Positions 15,999 through 24,400 of a stretch of DNA of 64,000 nt are shown here, in pieces. This DNA comes from Scatosoma sp045650185. GTDB taxonomy: Bacteria > Bacillota > Clostridia > Christensenellales > Borkfalkiaceae. Position numbers and translations under genes: made by a program. Under the pieces are notes generated by a model. It did not search any database. It was not told where the DNA came from and saw only the letters and a program-made list of their open reading frames with translations. The number at the start of each line of letters is the position of its first letter. Position 1 is the first letter of the stretch. The DNA is taken from assembly GCA_045650185.1 (NCBI GenBank), contig JAZRQY010000022.1, forward strand, positions 20,179-84,178. The letters run 5' to 3'.

Positions 15999-18344
15999 AT
16001 GAAAAAATCAATTATTGCATTGTTATCTATCTGCATGGCGGCATCTTTGTTGGGCGCATGCAATAGCACTCCCCCCACGTCTACCCCTCCCACTTTCCCT
16101 TCCACGGGAAGCGAAAGCACGAGTGGCGACGGCACGAGCAGCGACTCGACCAACCCTGAAATCCCTGACAGCAGCTCGACGGGTGGCAACGGCGGTACGC
16201 AAAATCCCGAAATTCCCGACGATACTAGCCTTACGATTTTGCAAAATGCCTACGCGTTGGCAAGCGGAACTTCGCTCTCTGGTACGCACACCCTGACGGG
16301 CGTTGTTACTGAAATCGAAAAAACGGACAAAGGGGACGTTTGCCTTACCTTCGTCGTTGGCAATTATACGCAGTACCCCATGTATTGCTATTGGTTGCAG
16401 GATGCAGATTTCGTACAAGTGGGCTACACCATCACCGTTTCGGGTACGATTAAAAATTACAACGGCAAGATTGAATACGAAAAACCCACGCTTGTGTCCT
16501 ACCAGAGCGGTAGTTCCAGCGGTGGCAACTCCGGCGGCAACTCCGGCGGCTCTACGAGCTACACCTATACCGATTTCACCTCCAGCGAAAAGGCGTTGTT
16601 TAGAGAATATTTCGGCGAGGTAATCCCCTTCGCCCCCAACAACGAATACTACGTTGAGGAATATTCATACTATTACACAGAAGACGACGAAACGGAAGTC
16701 GGTATCAACTTCTACACCTTCGGCAATACGCAGGCAGATTTCAACGCTTACCGTCAAAAGTTCTCCTCCTACGAATACGAAGGAACAGGGCAAGATGACT
16801 ACGGCGATACTTGGTATTTCTACAACGGCGACGGATATTACGTCGACCTGACGTACTACTACGATAGCGAAGAAGACGGCTACTGGTTGGACGTATACGC
16901 GTACACGCTAGTGAGCGGTGATATCACAGGCGGTAGCTCCGGTGGTAGCACCGGTGGCAATACTGGCGGTAGCACCCAACAGCCCGACAATTTGATGACG
17001 AACGCAGGCAAGGGCTTGCCCACGGGCACGAACGGCGTATACCACGTCGATTTCACGAAGGCAACCTACGTCAAAGACGTACACGACCAAGGCTATTACC
17101 TGGACGGTTGTCCTACCCTTTCTACGACAGAGAAAAACCCTGCAGTCTTGGTTGTTCCCGTACAGTTCAAAGACATCACCGCCGCATCCAAGGGCTATAC
17201 GATTGACAATATCCGCAAGGCTTGGTTGGGCTCGGTGGCAGAAGTTGACTACTACTCGGTACACGATTATTACTATATTTCCAGCTACGGAAAGCTCGAC
17301 CTTGACATCACCATTGTAAACGAATGGTTTACCCCGAAGAACAACAGCAGCTATTATCTTAACGCCACGATGGATTACTCTGGACAGCAGGTAGAATGCG
17401 GCGACCAGCTGATTATCGACGAAATTTTGGCGTATTACGAGAGCCGTATGGACCTTTCGCAGTTCGACTCTGACGGCAACAATATCATCGACTCTATCGT
17501 ACTTATCAACACGCTGGATATCAACGCTGACGTTACCATGAAATGGGCGTATCGCTACTGGAATATTTACACGGACGACCAAGGGTACTATTACGAATAC
17601 GACGGCGTTTCCGCCAACGATTACCTCTGGGCAGCCTACTCGTTCATGCACGAAAGCTACGATGTAAACGGCAATACTTCCTATAACGATACCTCTGTAA
17701 TCAACACCTACACCTTCATCCATGAATTTGGACACGTGCTGGGCGCGGACGATTACTACGACACCAGCTATTCCGCAGACGAAGGACCGATGGCAGGTTG
17801 CGATATGATGGACGGCATGATGGGCGACCACAACGCGTACACCAAGTTTAACTACGGCTGGTTGACCAGCTCTCGCCTCGTGGTAGCAGATGGCAGCGTG
17901 ACCCTCACCTTAGAGGACTTCTCGCAAAACGGCGACACCATCATCATCGCCAATAACTGGGACGAGAAGTTGGGTGCTTATCAGGAATACTACATCCTCG
18001 TTTACTATAGAAACGTCGGCTTGAATGCAGGCGACGACGCAGGTTTCTTTAGCCGCGACGGTATCGTCGTTTACCACGTAAACGCATCGCTGTACAGCGA
18101 GGTTTACGACAATGAAACCTATTACGACGTCTACAACAATAACACCGACCCGAGCGACGAATACGGCACGCAGGACAACCTGATTGAGTACGTAAAATCG
18201 GCGGCAGGCAACTTCACCTACGTGGTAGGCGACACGATTTCCGCAAACACGACGGACGACCAAGGCAACAAGATTGCCTACACCTTCACGGTGGATGCGT
18301 TGACGGATTCTACCGCAACGATTACCTTCACCAAGAACACATAA
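15999..18344 (+). CDS. Secreted lipoprotein zinc peptidase, M6-like (HExxHxxGxxD)
   Basis: 781 residues. A lipoprotein signal (MKKSIIALLSICMAASLLGA, Cys21) is followed by a Thr/Ser/Pro-rich linker (~22-75). Next comes an OB-fold-like domain (~80-165, TLTGVVTEIEKTDKGDVCLT), then two Gly-Ser linkers enclosing a Tyr/Glu/Asp-rich domain (~185-300). The metallopeptidase part has HEFGHVLGADDYYD near residue 575, the M6/immune-inhibitor-A type zinc site, with GCDMMDGMMGDHNAY as the region after it. A beta-rich tail follows. It should be anchored outside the membrane and degrade protein. The very acidic, Tyr-rich composition is unusual. A terminator follows directly. Confidence 0.88.
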   Translation: MKKSIIALLSICMAASLLGACNSTPPTSTPPTFPSTGSESTSGDGTSSDSTNPEIPDSSSTGGNGGTQNPEIPDDTSLTILQNAYALASGTSLSGTHTLTGVVTEIEKTDKGDVCLTFVVGNYTQYPMYCYWLQDADFVQVGYTITVSGTIKNYNGKIEYEKPTLVSYQSGSSSGGNSGGNSGGSTSYTYTDFTSSEKALFREYFGEVIPFAPNNEYYVEEYSYYYTEDDETEVGINFYTFGNTQADFNAYRQKFSSYEYEGTGQDDYGDTWYFYNGDGYYVDLTYYYDSEEDGYWLDVYAYTLVSGDITGGSSGGSTGGNTGGSTQQPDNLMTNAGKGLPTGTNGVYHVDFTKATYVKDVHDQGYYLDGCPTLSTTEKNPAVLVVPVQFKDITAASKGYTIDNIRKAWLGSVAEVDYYSVHDYYYISSYGKLDLDITIVNEWFTPKNNSSYYLNATMDYSGQQVECGDQLIIDEILAYYESRMDLSQFDSDGNNIIDSIVLINTLDINADVTMKWAYRYWNIYTDDQGYYYEYDGVSANDYLWAAYSFMHESYDVNGNTSYNDTSVINTYTFIHEFGHVLGADDYYDTSYSADEGPMAGCDMMDGMMGDHNAYTKFNYGWLTSSRLVVADGSVTLTLEDFSQNGDTIIIANNWDEKLGAYQEYYILVYYRNVGLNAGDDAGFFSRDGIVVYHVNASLYSEVYDNETYYDVYNNNTDPSDEYGTQDNLIEYVKSAAGNFTYVVGDTISANTTDDQGNKIAYTFTVDALTDSTATITFTKNT

Positions 18345-18357
18345 TCAAAAAGCATAA

Positions 18358-18389
18358 CTCCCCCTTCTCCATAGAAGGGGGAGCTTTTG
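18358..18389 (+). terminator. Terminator after the M6-like peptidase
   Basis: CTCCCCCTTCT (18358-18368) pairs with AGAAGGGGGAG (18373-18383), followed by CTTTTGT. Confidence 0.85.
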
Positions 18390-18403
18390 TATAGCCAAAG
18401 ATA

Positions 18404-18431
18404 AAAACCGCCCAAAATTGGACGGTTTTTT
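18404..18431 (-). terminator. Terminator after bioY
   Basis: AAAACCGCCC and GGACGGTTTT form a stem with one mismatch and a short AT loop; T-tracts lie on both sides. It ends the rpmE-to-bioY minus-strand block. Confidence 0.75.
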
Positions 18432-18448
18432 CTATTCTATGTAATTCC

Positions 18449-18994
18449 TTATTTAGGTGATTTTCGGGCAACGCGTAGGCGTTTTACAAGCGGCACGAGC
18501 GCCACCGTAAGCAATACGTCCTTAGGCAACGTCCATATTGCGTATATTAGCAGAAATTCCCCTAAGGCAATCGTCTGCCCCAAATACACCGTCAGGATAA
18601 TTGCCGCATAAAGCAGCCCGATCGCGTACACAATCGCCAGCCCGGCGGCAAGAGAAATTATAATCTCTTTGACACTTTTCTTGGCCTTATTCGACAGCTT
18701 TCCGACTACGAACGCCGCCACCGCAAAGCCAAGGATATACCCGAAGGTCGGCTGTAAAAGATAGGAAAAGCCCCCTCCGCCTGCAAACACGGGAAGCCCT
18801 ATTAGCCCCAGCGCCGCATAGGTCAAAACGGAGATACACCCCCATTCGCCCCCTAACAACAAGCCGGATAATAGCGCCACCTGCAGCTGCAACGTAATCG
18901 CCGTCGGCGGCAACGGAATCCGCAAGAATCCACTCACCACCAAAAGGGCTGAAAAGAGGGCGCTCAGCGTTAATTTTTTTGCTTTTGAACGCAT
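18449..18994 (-). CDS. bioY: Biotin transporter substrate-binding membrane protein BioY
   Basis: 181 residues, usual for BioY. It has about six membrane helices and family landmarks: LFSALLVVSGFLRIPLPPTA, LQLQVALLSGLLLGGEWG, GLIGLPVFAGGGGFSYLLQP and a polar turn before the last helices (WTLPKDVLLTVALVP). BioY is the S-component of an ECF transporter and binds biotin with high affinity; energy-coupling EcfA/EcfT proteins would be encoded elsewhere. It is the last gene of its run, 14 bases after the YugP-like gene. No biotin-repressor (BirA) palindrome was spotted nearby. Confidence 0.92.
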   Translation of the reverse strand: MRSKAKKLTLSALFSALLVVSGFLRIPLPPTAITLQLQVALLSGLLLGGEWGCISVLTYAALGLIGLPVFAGGGGFSYLLQPTFGYILGFAVAAFVVGKLSNKAKKSVKEIIISLAAGLAIVYAIGLLYAAIILTVYLGQTIALGEFLLIYAIWTLPKDVLLTVALVPLVKRLRVARKSPK

Positions 18995-19008
18995 ATTTAA
19001 CCCCTATT

Positions 19009-19740
19009 TTATCGTCTGCGCCTACCGAAAATCGCCAACACCCAAAGCAGGAAACGCAGGAAATACAACAGCGAAGTCGCAAGCGCCGCTACGTAGGTGA
19101 GCGCCGCCGCATCCAACACTTTGTCTGCACCGCGCAGCTCCTCGCTCGTCAAAATGCCCTGCTCTCTCAGCATCTTCTTCGCGCGGCGAGAGGCGTTGTA
19201 TTCCACGGGCAACGTGACCAGCTGGAACAACGTCGCCGCCCCATAAAGGCATACGCCGATAAGCGCCACCGTGAACCCCGTAGAGGGGTTGGACGCCCAG
19301 GAAAACAAATCGAGCAACATCCCTATCAATACCAACGGAAACGCTAACCGAGAACCGACGTTCACCACGGGTACGAGCGCCGTCCGAATACGGTACGGGA
19401 AGTACCCTCTCTTCTTTTGCGCTACGTGTCCCACTTCGTGCGCCGCCACCGCTACCGCGCCCACAGACGCGCTGCCGTACGTGCTTTCGGAAAGATTTAC
19501 CACGCCTTTCGTCGGATGATAATGGTCGGTGAGCGTACCTCTTACCTTTCCTACCTCAATCTCCCCTGCGTCCGCCGCAGAGAGCAGTTTTTTGGCAGTA
19601 TCATAGCCCGTCATTCCGCTCTGACAACGCACTCCCGAATAGGCGCGGAAAGTCGAGGATACTTTATAGCTAGCATACGCCGAAAATAACGCGCATACCG
19701 CCAAACCGATTAAAAAGTAAATATATTCTTCTAAATACAT
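19009..19740 (-). CDS. YugP-like membrane zinc metallopeptidase
   Basis: 243 residues from the ATG at 19740 (GGGGGG upstream; a GTG two codons earlier is the alternative). A first membrane helix (IYFLIGLAVCALFSAYASYK) is followed by the cytoplasmic zinc site HEVGHVAQ, then two or three more helices (LVPVVNVGSRLAFPLVLIG; GFTVALIGVCLYGAATLFQL). The conserved segment TDHYHPTKGVVNLSESTY is typical of the YugP/DUF neutral zinc metallopeptidase family. The substrate is unknown, probably membrane proteins. Gene order rsmI-yugP-bioY is compact, with one strand throughout. Confidence 0.9.
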   Translation of the reverse strand: MYLEEYIYFLIGLAVCALFSAYASYKVSSTFRAYSGVRCQSGMTGYDTAKKLLSAADAGEIEVGKVRGTLTDHYHPTKGVVNLSESTYGSASVGAVAVAAHEVGHVAQKKRGYFPYRIRTALVPVVNVGSRLAFPLVLIGMLLDLFSWASNPSTGFTVALIGVCLYGAATLFQLVTLPVEYNASRRAKKMLREQGILTSEELRGADKVLDAAALTYVAALATSLLYFLRFLLWVLAIFGRRRR

Positions 19741-19791
19741 ATCCACACCCCCCGTGATGAAAGTAATAAGTAAGCGTGAAAAGTGAATAGA

Positions 19792-20595
19792 TTACAGGTC
19801 TACCGCGAAAGGATATAATTCCGATTTGGATACGCCACGGTCTTTCGCCGCTTTTTTCAGCGCCTCTTTTTTAGGCAAGCCTGCCGCCATATAATGGCGG
19901 ATATGCTCCGTTTCCGAAAGAGCGTTCAAGGGGTTTTCCCCTTCCTTTGCTCCCTCGACGATTAAGACGTATTCCCCACGCTTTTCCCCCTGCAAGCCTT
20001 CGGCAAGGGTAAACGCCTGCGCCTCTTCGTGGATTTTCGTAATCTCACGCACGGCAACGGCTGTTCTATCGCCAAACACCTCGTACATCGCCGCCACGTC
20101 CTTATCTACGTCCTGCGGCGCAGAGTGGAACGCCAAGGTCATCGTCAAGTCCTTATACTGTTCCAACAGTTTTACTTTTTCCCCTTTTTTGTCAGGAAGA
20201 AACCCGATAAAGGCAAATTTATCCGCAGGAAGCGCGGAAAGCACCAACGCCGCCACAAACGCGCAAGCGCCGGGAATGAGAGTGTACGGCTCGTTTGCCT
20301 CACGCAAAACGCGGCAAACGACGTTGCCGGGGTCGGATACGACGGGCGTACCTGCATCGGATACTACCACGACCTTTTTGCCCTCTCTCGACGCCTCTAA
20401 AATCTTTTGCGCAGCCTCCGTTTCGTTGAACTTATGGCAGGCGAACAACGGCTTTTTAATCTCGTAGGCGTTGAGCAGTTTTATCGTATGACGAGTGTCC
20501 TCGCAAAAGATGACGTCCGCCTCTTTCAACGTTTCCAACGCGCGCAAGGTGATATCCTTTAAATTGCCTATCGGCGTTGCGACAAAACTAACCAT
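19792..20595 (-). CDS. rsmI: 16S rRNA (cytidine(1402)-2'-O)-methyltransferase
   Basis: 267 residues. The start SFVATPIGNLKDITLRALE and the motifs CEDTRHT, VVSDAGTPVVSDPG and LIPGACAFVAAL are the signature of RsmI, a SAM-dependent methylase of the SPOUT-like tetrapyrrole-methylase fold. It methylates the ribose of C1402 in the decoding centre of 16S rRNA. It begins two bases after the prfA stop, using a GGAGGAATAAGT site inside the prfA 3' end, so the two are translationally coupled. Confidence 0.97.
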   Translation of the reverse strand: MVSFVATPIGNLKDITLRALETLKEADVIFCEDTRHTIKLLNAYEIKKPLFACHKFNETEAAQKILEASREGKKVVVVSDAGTPVVSDPGNVVCRVLREANEPYTLIPGACAFVAALVLSALPADKFAFIGFLPDKKGEKVKLLEQYKDLTMTLAFHSAPQDVDKDVAAMYEVFGDRTAVAVREITKIHEEAQAFTLAEGLQGEKRGEYVLIVEGAKEGENPLNALSETEHIRHYMAAGLPKKEALKKAAKDRGVSKSELYPFAVDL

Positions 20596-20597
20596 AC

Positions 20598-21671
20598 TTA
20601 TTCCTCCCCTTGCGAAGCAAGTTGCGCCTCTCTGTCTGCAATCGTCAAAGCCTCTACCATCGAACCGATATCCCCCATAATGAATGCGTCTAAGTTGTAT
20701 TGACTAAGACCGATTCGGTGGTCGGTGACACGGCTTTGAGGGAAGTTGTAGGTGCGGATGCGTTCACTTCTGTCACCGCTACCTACCATGCTGCGGCGGT
20801 TTTCTTCACGCGCCTTCGCGCTCTGACCGTTGTAAAAATCGTAAATACGGGAACGAAGTACCTTAAAGGCGCGCTCCTTGTTTTTGAGCTGTGAACGCTC
20901 GTCCTGACAGGTGACGACAATCCCCGTAGGGAAGTGCGTAATACGCACCGCAGAGGCTACCTTATTGACGTTCTGACCGCCTGCGCCACCCGAATGGAAA
21001 ATGTCGATACGGATATCCTTGTCGGAAATTTGCACCTCTACCTCCTCCGCCTCGGGAAGGACGGCAACCGTCGCCGCGGAGGTGTGGATTCTGCCCTGCG
21101 TTTCGGTGGCAGGTACACGCTGAACGCGATGTACACCGCTTTCGTATTTCAAAAGCTTGTATGCGCCTGCGCCCGATACCGAATAGATGGCTTCCTTCAT
21201 ACCGCCAAGCTCGGTGGGGCTGACCTCGATTTCCTCAACGCGCAACCGTCTTGCCGCGCAGAAGTTTAAATACATTCTGCAAAGCTCGGCGGCAAACAGA
21301 GCCGCCTCTTCGCCACCCGTACCGGCGCGAATTTCCAAAATACAGTTCTTTTCGTCGTTTTTGTCCTTGGGCAACAGCAATACTTTGAGTTCGCCGTGCA
21401 ACACGGCAAGCTGTTCTTTGCAGGCGTAGCCTTCGTCCAAAAGCATTTTTTTCATCTCTGCATCCGTTTCCTCTTCCGCCAAAGCGAACGCATCGTCCAT
21501 CTGGCGTTTACATTCGAGGTACTCACGGTACTTGTCTGCCGTTTCGGAAAGGTCGGCGTGTTCCTTGGAATATTTTTGCCATACGCTCATATCTGCGATG
21601 ACGTCGGGATTTAACAGCTGCTCGGATAAAAACTCCGAACGCTTTAAAATATCGTCTAGCTTTTTCAGCAT
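20598..21671 (-). CDS. prfA: Peptide chain release factor 1
   Basis: 357 residues from the ATG at 21671, which has AAAGGAGG upstream; a longer frame upstream lacks such a site. The catalytic GGQ lies in FHSGGAGGQNVNKVASAVR. The Gln is the target of PrmC, whose gene (fused to a YqhQ-like domain) is directly upstream. The stop-codon reading loop lies in VHRVQRVPATETQGRIHTS and nearby. RF1 ends translation at UAA and UAG. A palindrome unit with the GTGAATTG linker and a 101-bp structured repeat lie in the gap before it. Confidence 0.98.
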   Translation of the reverse strand: MLKKLDDILKRSEFLSEQLLNPDVIADMSVWQKYSKEHADLSETADKYREYLECKRQMDDAFALAEEETDAEMKKMLLDEGYACKEQLAVLHGELKVLLLPKDKNDEKNCILEIRAGTGGEEAALFAAELCRMYLNFCAARRLRVEEIEVSPTELGGMKEAIYSVSGAGAYKLLKYESGVHRVQRVPATETQGRIHTSAATVAVLPEAEEVEVQISDKDIRIDIFHSGGAGGQNVNKVASAVRITHFPTGIVVTCQDERSQLKNKERAFKVLRSRIYDFYNGQSAKAREENRRSMVGSGDRSERIRTYNFPQSRVTDHRIGLSQYNLDAFIMGDIGSMVEALTIADREAQLASQGEE

Positions 21672-21691
21672 AAAACACGCCTCCTTTGAGA

Positions 21692-21714
21692 GTGAATTGA
21701 TTGCCTTTGGCAAT
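21692..21714. repeat. Single palindrome unit with GTGAATTG linker
   Basis: GTGAATTG (21692-21699) followed by ATTGCC-TTT-GGCAAT (21700-21714). It sits about 8 bases upstream of the prfA ribosome binding site and has the same build as the large array at 50788-50998. Confidence 0.7.
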
Positions 21715-21815
21715 CGTTGTGGAAAATATTAAGATTTATCCTTAATTAAAAGCCCCACCGTAGCGCATTTTGCGTTGCAGTTGCAAGCCACACTGAAATC
21801 ATGTTTCGCGGCGTA

Positions 21816-21916
21816 GATGCAAGCAAGACGAGGAGAACTGAGTACCCCGACGGGAGTGTACTAATCGTACACGAGCGAGAGGCACGCAGGTTCGACGAAG
21901 TATTGCGCCGCATATA
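21816..21916. repeat. Structured 101-bp intergenic repeat, copy A
   Basis: Begins GATGCAAGCAAGAC and ends TATTGCGCCGCATATA. It aligns without gaps to copy B (23894-23994) and with two single-base insertions to copy C (52760-52862). Potential stems: GAAC/GTTC (21835-21838 with 21890-21893), a middle stem around GTACCCC/GAGGCAC, and the hairpin GTGTAC/GTACAC (21856-21861 with 21867-21872). It lies between prfA and the yqhQ-prmC gene. Confidence 0.85.
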
Positions 21917-21926
21917 CGTCGTGAAA

Positions 21927-23768
21927 CTAAAAGATGGCCTTTACGAAGCGGTCTTTGCCAGCCAAATCCTTTATAATCATCGTGTACTCGGCGTGCTTGA
22001 ACAACCTTACAACGTCGTTAGCTTGGCCGTCGCCCACTTCCATAATCACGATACCGCCGCGCGCAAGACACTTGGGGGCATCCTTGGCGATGCGACGATA
22101 ATAATCTAAGCCGTCCTCGCCGCCATCCAAAGCCAAGTGCGGTTCGTATTCCTTCACTTCCTTTTGAAGTTCTACGATGTCCGCCGTCGGAATATACGGG
22201 GGATTGGAAACGATGACGTTAAACCTAGTGCGAATACGGCTGAAAAGGTCAGACTTGATAAAGCGTACGTTCGCCTCGTTCGCTAGCGCGTTCTCCTTGG
22301 CAAGCGCAAGCGCATCTGCAGAAATATCGCTTGCCGTAACGGTGGCGTTCACACCACGCTTTTCCAGTTCCTTTGCCACCGCAATCGCAATCGCGCCGCT
22401 GCCCGTGCAGAGGTCTAAAATCTGACAATCCTCGTCAACGCTGTTGACGACGTGTAAAACGAGCTCCTCCGTTTCTCTGCGAGGAATCAACACCCTCTCG
22501 TCCACCTTGATGGTATAGCCGTAAAAATCGGTGTCCCCAAAGATATACCAAAGGGGTCTGCCGGTCAAACGCTCCTCGACGATGGGGAAGATTTGCTGTA
22601 CGTCCGCGCGCTTTAAGATCCGTTCTTCGCCTCCTGCAATCGCGCTCTTCGGCATGGAGAGCTTTAAGGCAAAAATCCATTCCGCTTCTTCCTCGTCAAT
22701 GCCTGCCTGCGCAAAGCGCTCCTTCGTGTGACTTAAAATTTCCGTCAGCTTGCCGCCGATCGGGAACATTTTTTCAGGAATCGTTTCGTCCGCATCCATC
22801 GCTTCCACCGTACGGAACGCCGCAATCGCGCACTCGATCATATCGTCGGTGGGCTCTTTCGTCGTCAAACGCTGTAACAGTAGACCGGGCCACTTGAAGA
22901 TATAGAGGATTTTCGCATCCGACTTCGCCAACAGGCGCAAAATTTCGTAGGACACGCCTGCAACCAAGGGCAATAATAAGATTTTTAAACCAAGTCGAAT
23001 GATATCGTTGACCGTTTCGTTTGCCACGTACAACCACTCTGCCGCCGCATAGTTCGCCAGCGAGCCGATGATGATGGAAATGAAGATGACGATAAACAGA
23101 AAGGTCGTGCCGCAACGGTCGTGCACACGGCTGCAGCCTCTGACGTTTTCCACCGTCAATTCTAAGCCCCTCTCCACACAAGTAATCGTCTTATGTTCCG
23201 CGCCGTGGTACATATAGGTACGGCGCAGGGTTTTGGAAATGGTTATCAGCGTGATATAGGCAATAAAAATCACCATTCGCACACCGCCCTCGACAAGGTT
23301 AAACCACAAAAGATCCAAGCCCTTCGGGCTTTCGCCCCAGCCGACCCAGCGGGAAATCGTCTTTGTCAATAACTGCGGAACAAGGAAAAAGATTGCAAAC
23401 GCAAACACAATGGACAGGGTCACGGAAAGGACCTCGAGCACCGAGCTCATGGACACCTTGTGTTTTTCTTCCAGCCATTTTTCTACTTTAGACGGAGTTT
23501 CCTCTTCCTCGGCGGCGACGTCTGCGCTTCGCATCAGGACTTTAAAGCCAAGGACGAGGGATTCAACAAAGTTGATTACCCCTCGAATAATCGGAAAGCG
23601 GGAGAGCTTGCTCCTCTTTTCGGGGGGAGTGATGCGTTTGGACTCGATTTGCAGATTTCCGTCCGGGTCGCGCACAGCGGTTGCGTACGCCGTCTTCCCC
23701 TTCAGCATCAAACCTTCCATAACGGCTTGCCCACCGATATAGGTTTTTTTGATTTTTTCTTTTTTCAT
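21927..23768 (-). CDS. prmC: YqhQ-like (DUF1385) domain fused to PrmC glutamine methyltransferase
   Basis: 613 residues from the ATG at 23768. Residues ~1-325 are a complete DUF1385/YqhQ-type membrane domain: YIGGQAVMEGLMLKGK at the start, RTYMYHGAEHKTITCVE and CSRVHDRCGTTFLFIVIFIS in the middle, QRLTTKEPTDDMIECAIAA at the end, with several membrane helices. Residues ~335-613 are a complete PrmC: RPLWYIFGDTDFYG, VLIPRRETEELV, LDLCTGSGAIAIAVA (SAM site) and the NPPY motif in IVSNPPYIP. PrmC methylates the GGQ glutamine of release factors, and prfA is the next gene. There is no stop or frameshift at the join. In relatives the two are usually separate neighbouring genes. The fusion would anchor PrmC at the membrane. 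Confidence 0.93.
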   Translation of the reverse strand: MKKEKIKKTYIGGQAVMEGLMLKGKTAYATAVRDPDGNLQIESKRITPPEKRSKLSRFPIIRGVINFVESLVLGFKVLMRSADVAAEEEETPSKVEKWLEEKHKVSMSSVLEVLSVTLSIVFAFAIFFLVPQLLTKTISRWVGWGESPKGLDLLWFNLVEGGVRMVIFIAYITLITISKTLRRTYMYHGAEHKTITCVERGLELTVENVRGCSRVHDRCGTTFLFIVIFISIIIGSLANYAAAEWLYVANETVNDIIRLGLKILLLPLVAGVSYEILRLLAKSDAKILYIFKWPGLLLQRLTTKEPTDDMIECAIAAFRTVEAMDADETIPEKMFPIGGKLTEILSHTKERFAQAGIDEEEAEWIFALKLSMPKSAIAGGEERILKRADVQQIFPIVEERLTGRPLWYIFGDTDFYGYTIKVDERVLIPRRETEELVLHVVNSVDEDCQILDLCTGSGAIAIAVAKELEKRGVNATVTASDISADALALAKENALANEANVRFIKSDLFSRIRTRFNVIVSNPPYIPTADIVELQKEVKEYEPHLALDGGEDGLDYYRRIAKDAPKCLARGGIVIMEVGDGQANDVVRLFKHAEYTMIIKDLAGKDRFVKAIF

Positions 23769-23893
23769 ATTTTTATACCTATCCGCCAACGCACTCACGC
23801 GCGTATAAAATTACGCGCACAAAGCGCGCATATTCAACAACGTTGTGATTTGTAAGACTGCGCCGCGTTTTTAAGTCGCAGTTTTTCGGTTTA

Positions 23894-23994
23894 GATGCAA
23901 GCAAGACAAGGAGAACCGAGCACCCTGATAGGAGTGTACTGCGCGTACACGACTGAAGGGCGCACAGGTTCGACGCAGTATTGCGTAGCATATA
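23894..23994. repeat. Structured 101-bp intergenic repeat, copy B
   Basis: Ungapped partner of copy A: starts GATGCAAGCAAGAC, ends TTGCGTAGCATATA. Stems GAAC/GTTC (23913-23916 with 23968-23971), GCACCCT/AGGGCGC and the GTGTAC/GTACAC hairpin. It lies between yqhQ-prmC and rpmE, so that gene is flanked by direct copies about 2.1 kb apart. A GCGCGTA/TACGCGC hairpin and an ACAACGTTGT palindrome lie between it and the gene start. Confidence 0.85.
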
Positions 23995-24051
23995 AAACGA
24001 AAAAAAAGGGATTTAAGGGACAAGCCCCTAAATCCCGACCAGTCGAAACCA

Positions 24052-24255
24052 TTACATACCGTATCTCTTTTTGAATTTATCGATACGTCCACCGGTATCA
24101 ACTAACTTCTGCTTGCCCGTGAAGAAAGGGTGGCAGTTGCTGCAAATATCTACCTTCATAACGTCGCCGTCTTTCGTCGTACCCGTTTTGAACGTAGCGC
24201 CGCACGCGCAAGTCACAGTCACTTCGTGATATTTGGGATGAATCTCAGCTTTCAT
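24052..24255 (-). CDS. rpmE: 50S ribosomal protein L31, zinc-binding type
   Basis: 67 residues starting MKAEIHPKYHEVTVTCACG and containing VDICSNCHPFFTGKQK. The CxC and CxxC pairs (TCACG, ICSNC) make this the zinc-containing L31 form that is replaced by a cysteine-free paralogue under zinc starvation in many bacteria. It bridges the two ribosomal subunits. Start 24255 has a GAGGTG site upstream; a longer frame upstream is not supported. It is the first gene of the rpmE to bioY block, the common rpmE-prmC-prfA order of Firmicutes. Confidence 0.97.
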   Translation of the reverse strand: MKAEIHPKYHEVTVTCACGATFKTGTTKDGDVMKVDICSNCHPFFTGKQKLVDTGGRIDKFKKRYGM

Positions 24256-24294
24256 TCTTTTCACCTCGCTGTTTTTTCTATCAAATGCTCTACT

Positions 24295-24323
24295 ATTATA
24301 CCTTGATTTTTTTCTTCCGTCAA
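24295..24323 (-). promoter_or_regulatory. Promoter of the rpmE block
   Basis: Minus strand TTGACG (24323-24318), 17 bases, TATAAT (24300-24295). Confidence 0.8.
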
Positions 24324-24351
24324 CTGTTTTTGTGTTATTTATAAAAAATAG

Positions 24352-24380
24352 TTGCAAATTTTCCAAAAATAAGATATACT
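24352..24380 (+). promoter_or_regulatory. Promoter of the MDR-family gene
   Basis: TTGCAA (24352-24357), 17 bases, TATACT (24375-24380), 20 bases before the start codon. Confidence 0.7.
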
Positions 24381-24400
24381 GTCTTTAACGAGGTAATTTT

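Noticed and set aside
16908..17831. Long antisense reading frame opposite the M6-like peptidase
   Set aside because: Its composition mirrors the peptidase codons, it has no ribosome binding site, and it matches no family pattern; the same holds for other long antisense frames at 5038-5763, 36617-38029, 51220-52677, 52744-54024 and 56659-57675.
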